Origin: Pseudoalteromonas piscicida
GTDB lineage: Bacteria; Pseudomonadota; Gammaproteobacteria; Enterobacterales; Alteromonadaceae
Direction of reading: 5' to 3'
DNA: 64,000 nt
NCBI RefSeq assembly: GCF_002208135.1
Contig: NZ_CP021647.1
Coordinates: 499,501 to 563,500 of the forward strand
Positions 58,284 to 64,000 of the stretch are shown one piece after another (position 1 is the stretch's first letter; every line of letters starts with the position of its first letter). Made by a program: the position numbers and the translations under genes. Under the pieces are notes generated by a model. The model ran no database searches. It was not told the origin of the DNA and worked only from the letters and a program-made list of their open reading frames with translations.

Positions 58284-58892
58284 CTAGTCGTGTGAGTGTG
58301 CAATTGCTAAAAATTGGTCTAATAAAGCATAGTGTGCGCTATTGAGTAACTTAGTCACGTTCACCCGACTGGTGCTGAGTTGTTTTGCAATATCGGCATG
58401 GCTCAACTTAGGGTGTGAAATATGAATAAAAGCGGCCTCTGCTTGTTTTTGGGTTAAGTTCGAAAGTAATAAATCCACGAACGCAAGGTTTAGCGTAAAG
58501 TGGGCATTGCTGTCATTGTTATACCTGAGTCTTGCTTGTCCAATTGCGTCCAACCCTCGGCCCGCAAGTACCAGCGCAGCGCCTGTTGCAGTTGATAAAT
58601 CTGCTGCTGTGATATTAACTTCACCGACCGCAAGGCTGAGTCTGGCATCGCTATGTCGGCTAATTAAAAACAATCTTAGCCGTAATGCTAAATTGAACAG
58701 TTTCGTAGCATCTGGCAACACAAGCTGAAAGCCGTCGCCACGGTAAAAACTATAATAGCCCTGCTCTGCGGCCGCTATTTCAGATAAGTAGTCCTTTAAC
58801 TCGCTTTGTAGCGTTGTAAGTTGTAATTGTGACAGTGATTGGGAGCCGACAATGTCTGCTGTGATCACCACACCTTGAGATATTGATGTCAT
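58284..58892 (-). CDS. SatD-family regulator
   Basis: 202 residues. N-terminal nucleotide-cyclase-like/SatD fold beginning VVITADIVGS, with YYSFYRGDGFQLVLPD. The C-terminal HTH is in LSHADIAKQLSTSRVNVTKLLNSAHY. Probably autoregulates: two copies of a GGTAAC-7-GGTTAC-type palindrome sit at its start codon and 28 bp upstream. First gene of a two-gene operon with DUF3307. Confidence 0.85.
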   Translation of the reverse strand: MTSISQGVVITADIVGSQSLSQLQLTTLQSELKDYLSEIAAAEQGYYSFYRGDGFQLVLPDATKLFNLALRLRLFLISRHSDARLSLAVGEVNITAADLSTATGAALVLAGRGLDAIGQARLRYNNDSNAHFTLNLAFVDLLLSNLTQKQAEAAFIHISHPKLSHADIAKQLSTSRVNVTKLLNSAHYALLDQFLAIAHSHD

Positions 58893-58895
58893 AAA

Positions 58896-58942
58896 GGTAA
58901 CTTAACTTGGTTACATTTAAAAAGGTAACTAATATTGGTTAC
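58896..58942. promoter_or_regulatory. Tandem palindromic operators of the satD operon
   Basis: GGTAACTTAACTTGGTTAC (58896-58914) and GGTAACTAATATTGGTTAC (58924-58942): identical arms GTAAC/GTTAC with AT-rich centres, centres 28 bp apart. The first abuts the SatD start codon. Likely sites for SatD or another dimeric repressor. Confidence 0.75.
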
Positions 58943-59193
58943 TTTTATTTTGGTATGAAGCTGGATAAAAAGCAAGCAGTCGGTTAGGCTTGTTCGCTTC
59001 GGCAGTATTTTACCAAAGCGAACGCATGAATGGAGGCAGACAAAGCTTCCGTATATGTGAGAAATAGACGTTTATCAACTGTCCTTAAGCTTACAGATTG
59101 CTAAAGTTTAAGTTTTTGATTTGTTTGTTTTTCTCTCAGTTTGATTTCTGTGTTCACTCAGTGTTTTTGATGTCAATGAAGCGCGGGGCTACT
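58943..59193. other. Intergenic region upstream of satD
   Basis: About 250 bp between the satD operators and the esterase stop codon. It presumably holds the distal part of the satD promoter; I see no gene, strong hairpin or repeat. Confidence 0.4.
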
Positions 59194-60030
59194 TTATTCC
59201 TGACTACTCCCATAAATAGACTTTAACCAATTGATGCTGCGTATTACGGTTTCAGGGAAAGCAGTTTGGTGTGTGCCATTGGACATTGTCTTGTGCAGTG
59301 ATAAGCCATCACTTTGCTTGCTTTTTAGGTAGTCGATAAATGCGTCGATTTGCAGTGCTAATTTATGTTCTTCTGTACCAACCGAGATAAACACTTTCCC
59401 TTTGAGTGGTTGTTTGGAGCTAGAAAGTGTTTTTAGCGCATCCAGTTGTCTAACAGATGGACTGCCTAACATATAGTTGTCAAAGGTATCAGGCTGGGTA
59501 AGCAATATATAGGCGCCAAATAGTCCACCGAGAGAATAGCCAAAATAACTGCGACTATTGGGCTTTACCGAGTAATTGTTTTCAACATACTTAATAACTT
59601 GATTGCGAATAAAGGCTGTATGAGCATTTGCTTGGCCAAATTGGTACTTTTGCTGATGTTCACTGTTTTTTGACTTTGTAAAAGAATAATCAGCGTAACG
59701 GCTAACAAAAGGGCCTTCTTCCTGAAGCCGGGTGGTGTTGATATTTTTCCGCCACGAGATACCAACGAGGATCACTTCATCGAACAAAAAGAAGGTTGCC
59801 GAAGACAATGCTTCGATATGCCATACCGCATCGGTAAAGTAGAGCACAGGGTAGCTCTTATCTTTTGAGTATTCTTCGGGCAGCTTGATATAAAGCTCAT
59901 ATTGATAGCCGGTAGTGGTATCTTTTAGTGGTACAACTTGCGTTCCGGGCATCGCATATTGCGGTACTTCACTGGCATTTAGCAAGCTACAGAATAGGAG
60001 TAATATCAGCATAAACAGCAAACGTTTCAT
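59194..60030 (-). CDS. Secreted alpha/beta-hydrolase (Fes/IroE-type esterase family)
   Basis: 278 residues from ATG 60030 (AAGGA upstream). Signal peptide MKRLLFMLILLLFCSLLNAS. Hydrolase fold with YPVLYFTDAVWH, nucleophile elbow GYSLGGLFGAY (Ser) and a late His in NGTHQTAFP. The family includes trilactone/siderophore esterases and feruloyl esterases. Substrate unknown. Divergent from the CadC-like gene. Confidence 0.88.
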   Translation of the reverse strand: MKRLLFMLILLLFCSLLNASEVPQYAMPGTQVVPLKDTTTGYQYELYIKLPEEYSKDKSYPVLYFTDAVWHIEALSSATFFLFDEVILVGISWRKNINTTRLQEEGPFVSRYADYSFTKSKNSEHQQKYQFGQANAHTAFIRNQVIKYVENNYSVKPNSRSYFGYSLGGLFGAYILLTQPDTFDNYMLGSPSVRQLDALKTLSSSKQPLKGKVFISVGTEEHKLALQIDAFIDYLKSKQSDGLSLHKTMSNGTHQTAFPETVIRSINWLKSIYGSSQE

Positions 60031-60276
60031 CACACTTTTCCTTCTTTCATGTTATTTTTAGGCTAATGAATAAGTATCTCGTACTGGCAACTTAGCAGCT
60101 GAGAACAAAAATGCATGACGTTTACATGATGTTGTGCTGAATTGTGACTTTTAAATAAAAAACTATTTATATCAAGTCGTTATGTTGTTGAGTTTCGATT
60201 TTTTCAAGTTTATCCTTATACTGATAATTATAATAATTGGCGTGGTTAGCGCGTGCGATAGGTACTCTGGGGATTT

Positions 60277-62409
60277 ATGGTAGAACAATATTGGGTTGGT
60301 GATTTTTTTGTAGATTTATCACGTAACCAGATTTCACACCAAGGTGAATGTCAAACACTGGCACCAAAGGCCCTAGCGGTACTCACTTGCTTGGCTCAGA
60401 ATCAAGGCAAAGTGATTAGCCTTGATACCTTGCTCGATACAGTATGGCCAGATACGGTAGTCTCTCCTAATACTTTGCAGCGTAGTATAGCGCAATTGAG
60501 AAAGGCGCTTGGGGATGATGGTAAGGTGCAAGGTTACATCCAAACGCATGCTAAAAAGGGATATAGCTTAGAGTGTGAAGTACGTTGGGGGGAGCAAACG
60601 AGCGAGCTGACGAATACTGAGCCGCAACGTGAGGTGACGGCAGTCCCTGAGCCTGAAATACAACAAGATAAACACGTAAATCAAACTCAGAATAGACACA
60701 AACTCAGTCTTTATGTGTTTGTTTTACTTGCCTTCACGATTTTGCTTGGGGCTATTAGTTATCAATATTTTTCCATCAAAAAACCTTCACCACTGATCTT
60801 TGATACTTTGCGCTCACTGACCGCAACTGACGATAAAGAATTTGATGCAAGCTATTCCCCTGATGGTCAGTACATTGTTTTTCACCGCTATTTAGATAAG
60901 TTTTGCGATAATAAGATATGGGCAAAAAAGGCGGATACCCAGCAAGAGATCCTGCTCACCGAGCGCTTTGGAGCATACGGCAGGCATAGTTTCTCAAAAG
61001 ATGGTGAGCAGTTACTGTTTTTGGCCACCGACACTTGTCGCGAGCCCGTTACACAAAAGCGCTGCTACGACCTTGTAACACTCGATTTTACTAAAGCATT
61101 GAAAAGCCCTCAGCAGCCAAAAGTTATTCTCCAGTGTAAAAACTCAGTGGTTGATAAGCCTATCTGGCTGAACGATGGCAATGTGGTATTGAAGCAAAAA
61201 CAAGGCGAGCGCTGGAAGCTGATCAATTATTCCATTGATGACGACAGCAGTGCTGATCTTTATACCGTAGAAGAGGGGACGTTGATTGATTACGCCTATT
61301 CACCTCAAGATGATTTAATCGCGGTCAGTAGCATTCATGCCGATGGCCTACATTATATCGATATGCTAAAACCCGACGGTGAGTTGATCTCTAGCCATCA
61401 GATCCTGCGGCCGCCGGAAATTACTAAATTTCACGATATCTACCCAAGTTTTGACCCACTCAACCAGCAATTGATTTTTAGTACCGGACGTCAGCTATTT
61501 AGCCTAACTTATGAAGGACTTGTGAGTAAAATTCAATTGCCGTTTTCAGATCGAATGAGGCAGCCTGAATTTCGCCCTGATGGCAAAAGTGTACTGATGA
61601 TCAAAGGGCCTTACGACGGTGATATCGTCAAATTACCACTGACACAGCTAGCACAAGGCGCTCAAACATACACCAGCTTTGCGCGAACCAACCTTGGTGA
61701 AGATCAGGCTGTTTTTCAGCCAGATGGAGACTTAGTGGCATTTTGGTCGGAGCGCTCTGGTACTGAACAGGTGTGGCTAAGCGATGGCAATAACACGCGA
61801 CAACTGACTAACTTCCCGTTAGATACTTTTATTCGCGGGATCCACTGGGCAGAGGATGGCCAAAGCATATTGGTCAGTGTCAGTGGTGTACTGACACAAA
61901 TTGCTTTAGATGGTAGCTTGACATCTTACCCGCACGCCTACCCAGTTTTACGCTTATATCAATGGAAAAGTGCAAAACAACGTGCACTAACACAGATTAG
62001 AGTAAAGGGAGAAATGAAGTTAGCTGCTTATGATTTTGCTCAACAATCTTTTCAAATATTGACGCAGCAACCTGTGCTTTGGGCACTTGAAAGTGAACAC
62101 GGTAAAGTTGTGTATAAGGATAGACTTGATCAGTTTTGGCAAATAGGCGCTGTTGAACCTCAGCGGATCAGTGCACTAGACAATCAAGGCGGCAGAGGAA
62201 AATCTTTTGTAATGCGCGGCAATGGGATATATGGCGTCAATGAAGACAATCAATTCTGGTTCTATGATTTAGACAAAACGTCGTTTACTATACTCGGCGA
62301 AGTACCTACCAGTGTCGACTATCTCACCGACATTAACGACAACGATGTACTGTTGATAAATCGAATATCGGCCAAGAAAGAAGTGGTAGAGCTTACGGTT
62401 GCGAATTAA
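60277..62409 (+). CDS. CadC-like transmembrane regulator with beta-propeller sensor
   Basis: 710 residues: cytoplasmic OmpR/PhoB winged helix (about 1-100; LAPKALAVLTCLAQNQGKVISLDTLLDTVWP, NTLQRSIAQLRKALGDD, HAKKGYSLE), a linker, one transmembrane helix (LYVFVLLAFTILLGAISYQYF, about 146-166) and a periplasmic six- to seven-bladed TolB/PD40-type propeller (FDASYSPDGQYIVFH, GRHSFSKDGEQLLF, QPEFRPDGKSVLM, DGDLVAFWSERSGTEQVW). This architecture senses periplasmic ligands and binds promoters directly. The divergent esterase gene is a plausible target. Confidence 0.9.
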   Translation: MVEQYWVGDFFVDLSRNQISHQGECQTLAPKALAVLTCLAQNQGKVISLDTLLDTVWPDTVVSPNTLQRSIAQLRKALGDDGKVQGYIQTHAKKGYSLECEVRWGEQTSELTNTEPQREVTAVPEPEIQQDKHVNQTQNRHKLSLYVFVLLAFTILLGAISYQYFSIKKPSPLIFDTLRSLTATDDKEFDASYSPDGQYIVFHRYLDKFCDNKIWAKKADTQQEILLTERFGAYGRHSFSKDGEQLLFLATDTCREPVTQKRCYDLVTLDFTKALKSPQQPKVILQCKNSVVDKPIWLNDGNVVLKQKQGERWKLINYSIDDDSSADLYTVEEGTLIDYAYSPQDDLIAVSSIHADGLHYIDMLKPDGELISSHQILRPPEITKFHDIYPSFDPLNQQLIFSTGRQLFSLTYEGLVSKIQLPFSDRMRQPEFRPDGKSVLMIKGPYDGDIVKLPLTQLAQGAQTYTSFARTNLGEDQAVFQPDGDLVAFWSERSGTEQVWLSDGNNTRQLTNFPLDTFIRGIHWAEDGQSILVSVSGVLTQIALDGSLTSYPHAYPVLRLYQWKSAKQRALTQIRVKGEMKLAAYDFAQQSFQILTQQPVLWALESEHGKVVYKDRLDQFWQIGAVEPQRISALDNQGGRGKSFVMRGNGIYGVNEDNQFWFYDLDKTSFTILGEVPTSVDYLTDINDNDVLLINRISAKKEVVELTVAN

Positions 62410-62425
62410 TAACTGGAGTATAAAA

Positions 62426-62557
62426 ATGAGCAAATTAGCTCAATGTCAGCATTTTAGGCAAGAGCTAGGGCAATTGCTCGCACAATACAAAGGCTATGGG
62501 TTTGTACTCGGTTTTTTATCTGCGAACAGAGCGTACGGTAAGCTGATGTGGCGCTAA
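62426..62557 (+). CDS. Small protein of 43 residues downstream of the CadC-like gene
   Basis: MSKLAQCQHF... ending ...AYGKLMWR, with TGGAG 8 nt before the ATG and only 16 bp after the CadC-like stop, so likely co-transcribed. Gly- and aromatic-rich middle (KGYGFVLGFL) could be a short membrane-active segment. No family recognised. A hairpin CTAACTC/GAGTTAG follows (62554-62575). Confidence 0.55.
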   Translation: MSKLAQCQHFRQELGQLLAQYKGYGFVLGFLSANRAYGKLMWR

Positions 62558-62847
62558 CTCCTTATTCTGAGTTAGTTCATAAAGTTTGGGTCGTCGTAAA
62601 AGCTCATTGTCTGTTGTTATAGCGTTTAAGCGGACCATTCAATTAAGTGAGCTGTTATTTGAACAGCTGTAAACTTTAAGGAGAAAATGGGTAAGTGTGA
62701 ATTGGCAAACATGTAACTGCATTGCCTATTTTACTTTTATTAATTCAATCCATTTGCAGTGTTTAAATTCATTAAAGCCAGTTGAAATTTGGTAGCAGGA
62801 GCATGTTTATTGTTTCAGGCAAGTAATCAATTAGGGGCAGAATCACT
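62558..62847. other. Intergenic region within the small-gene group
   Basis: 290 bp. Two tiny frames have ribosome sites (ATG 62689, 9 codons after AAGGAG; ATG 62803, 7 codons after CAGGAG), too short to call. Presumably contains the promoter of the next operon. Confidence 0.35.
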
Positions 62848-63468
62848 TTGACTAATTCAAGTGAGGCGTATACCTTAAGGCTGTTGCTGAGATGGAGACG
62901 GGATTTAATGAAAGCAATTGAGGGTAAGGAAAATGCGGTCGATTACATTGAAAACTATAAGTTTGACGATGCTGTACTGGAGTGGTTTGATTGGTATATA
63001 GAAACGCACTTTGAATATAAATTATCTGATGATGAGATCCAGGTGGTCGTTGAGGGTCTGAAAGACTATCTAATATTTGTGGTTATTTCACCACAAGCAG
63101 TTGCTGCAGCAAGCAAATTAGTTGATGAGTTATTCCATGCATTTATTTTGCATACAGAACTATACCAAGCATTTTGCAAAGGTGTTGGGCAGTTTATACA
63201 CCATTATCCAATTAGAAAAAAAGTGGTGCTCGGGAATGAAACTCCACTAGAAAAGATTGAATATAATGATCATTACCAATCCATAATAAGAACATACTGT
63301 CTAGCTTGTCAGGCATCAGATCTCGATCCGCTAACCACTAATCAAGTTCCCTACCTATTTAAAGTCGATTCAATATTGCCTGAAAAACATGCCGCCTTAT
63401 TCGACATCAAGTTTTTTCAATCTGTATTACCTAAGTTAGGTGTACATAACTTTATAATTCAAGAGTAA
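62848..63468 (+). CDS. Uncharacterised protein with GRDP/DUF1399-like motif
   Basis: 206 residues. The stretch KLVDELFHAFILHTELYQAFCK...GQFIHHYP resembles the D-x-x-W/F-H-x-H/F...T-x-x-Y-x-x-F-C...G-x-F-x-H-x-P motif of glycine-rich-domain (DUF1399) proteins; nothing else is recognised. No signal peptide or membrane helix. The start is TTG 62848 after AGGGG; an ATG at 62908 is an alternative. 11 bp before a 40-residue gene, so the two form an operon. Confidence 0.65.
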   Translation: MTNSSEAYTLRLLLRWRRDLMKAIEGKENAVDYIENYKFDDAVLEWFDWYIETHFEYKLSDDEIQVVVEGLKDYLIFVVISPQAVAAASKLVDELFHAFILHTELYQAFCKGVGQFIHHYPIRKKVVLGNETPLEKIEYNDHYQSIIRTYCLACQASDLDPLTTNQVPYLFKVDSILPEKHAALFDIKFFQSVLPKLGVHNFIIQE

Positions 63469-63479
63469 AGGAGATAGTC

Positions 63480-63602
63480 ATGTCATATTTAAAAAATCGT
63501 GCTAAGCGTAATGAAGCTGCTCATTCACAAGTTGAGATTGAGCTGACGAAACCTAAAAAGTTTGTAGATGTATGCCTAGCAGGTGTTTGGCCTCGCAAGT
63601 AA
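63480..63602 (+). CDS. 40-residue peptide gene after the GRDP-like gene
   Basis: MSYLKNRAKR... ending ...CLAGVWPRK. AAAGGAGAT, a near-perfect ribosome site, lies 5 nt before the ATG, and a good terminator follows 12 bp after the stop, so it is very likely translated. Basic N-terminus, charged middle (EIELTKPKK) and a short C-terminal segment with a single Cys and Trp. Resembles a peptide precursor in size and layout, but no family is recognised. Confidence 0.6.
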   Translation: MSYLKNRAKRNEAAHSQVEIELTKPKKFVDVCLAGVWPRK

Positions 63603-63614
63603 TTAGCCCAGAAG

Positions 63615-63642
63615 CAAAGCCGGTTTATGCCGGCTTTTTGGA
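63615..63642 (+). terminator. Terminator of the small-gene operon
   Basis: Stem AAAGCCGG/CCGGCTTT around TTTATG, then TTTTTGG. Confidence 0.8.
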
Positions 63643-63648
63643 AAGAGT

Positions 63649-64000
63649 ATGCTGGATAAAATTGAAGCCTTAGAGCGAGCGTTACATTCGCCAGAGCTAC
63701 GAAAAAATATTAATCTGATCTCGGACTACATCCATGATGAGTTTTCAGAAAGTGGACTATTTTGTGATGGTATGACGAAAGATGACATTATTGAAGGCTT
63801 AAAGAGTGAAGATCTCAGCGAGCATAAAATAATTAGCGAGGATTATAAGTTAGTTGAGCAGAGTCCCAATAAGGTTGTGATTGAGTACGTCTCCGCACTG
63901 GAAAATACCTTGGGTGAGAGGTCATATGACGCACTAAGGCAGTCTATTTGGTATTTATGTAGCGATGATAGATGGCGGTTGATAGGTCACTCTGCAAATT
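63649..64000 (+). CDS. NTF2-like (DUF4440-type) protein, 3' end outside window
   Basis: 117 codons visible before the window edge, reading on without a stop. The layout (helical start LEALERALHSPELRKNINLISDYIHDEFSESG, then FCDGMTKDDIIEGL and strands VVIEYVSALENTLGERSYDALRQSIWYLCSDDRWRLIGH) fits an NTF2-like/DUF4440 alpha+beta barrel. Function unknown. The ribosome site is weak (GGAAAGAGT). It lies just after the terminator of the preceding small operon. Confidence 0.65.
   Translation, partial: MLDKIEALERALHSPELRKNINLISDYIHDEFSESGLFCDGMTKDDIIEGLKSEDLSEHKIISEDYKLVEQSPNKVVIEYVSALENTLGERSYDALRQSIWYLCSDDRWRLIGHSAN

Noticed and set aside
62689..62826. Two micro-frames (9 and 7 codons) with ribosome-site-like sequences
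   Set aside because: Too short to distinguish from chance; mentioned only in the intergenic entry.

Overview
The window looks like the origin and terminus region of the second replicon (chromid, chromosome II) of a marine gammaproteobacterium, most likely Pseudoalteromonas. The evidence is a plasmid-type initiator gene with iterons, DnaA boxes and a ParAB partition operon beside ordinary chromosomal genes (ppsA/ppsR, class II DAHP synthase, aceA/glcB, bet operon). Chitinase, several TonB-dependent systems, MITE-like repeats typical of the genus and moderate GC point the same way. The genus call is inference; no marker gene is present to prove it.

Layout. 0-13 kb: a GH18 chitinase, a response regulator with a degenerate HD-GYP domain, a YdiJ-type D-2-hydroxyglutarate dehydrogenase, a small PGPGW membrane protein, the divergent ppsA/ppsR pair and a class II DAHP synthase. 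13.1-17.2 kb: a gene-poor stretch whose only convincing gene is a homologue of the replication-terminator protein Tus. An invariant 13-bp motif, GAACACATCATAC, resembles the E. coli Ter core (reverse strand GTATGATGTG versus GTATGTTGTA). It occurs six times in one orientation (4.9, 13.2, 14.9, 15.1, 15.5, 15.8 kb) and once in the opposite orientation (16.7 kb). 17.2-21.4 kb: initiator gene (minus), ori2 (8 iterons each carrying GATC, 3 DnaA boxes, AT-rich DNA), parA, parB. Read with E. coli Tus-Ter polarity, the Ter sites left of the origin should stop the leftward fork about 3 kb after initiation. The single opposite site should stop the fork that has travelled round the replicon. This predicts a unidirectional, rightward-replicating chromid whose fork trap encloses the tus gene.

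21.5-64 kb is accessory and metabolic. It holds a SNF2 helicase with a SWIM finger, a response regulator, RmuC, a TonB receptor, a TPR histidine kinase and the glyoxylate shunt (aceA, glcB). A second cluster of ori2-type iterons lies 14.5 kb from the origin, upstream of the kinase gene. Then come a 108-bp tandem repeat array, an isochorismatase-like hydrolase with a divergent GlxA-type regulator, and a membrane protein/XRE pair. The choline-to-betaine operon follows (betI-betB-betA, a short BCCT-like carrier, a TorF-type porin) behind a BetI operator. Next are a Fur-type TonB receptor/PepSY/DUF4198 operon, topoisomerase IB, an ABC-F ATPase, a SatD/DUF3307 pair with two palindromic operators, an esterase, a CadC-like regulator, and a terminal group of very small genes.

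The most notable structures are the origin-proximal Tus-Ter trap and the remote iteron cluster. Published work on Pseudoalteromonas reports mostly unidirectional chromid replication with the terminus next to ori2. The trap therefore fits a described phenomenon, but the site-level layout, the tus autoregulation module and the remote iterons deserve attention.
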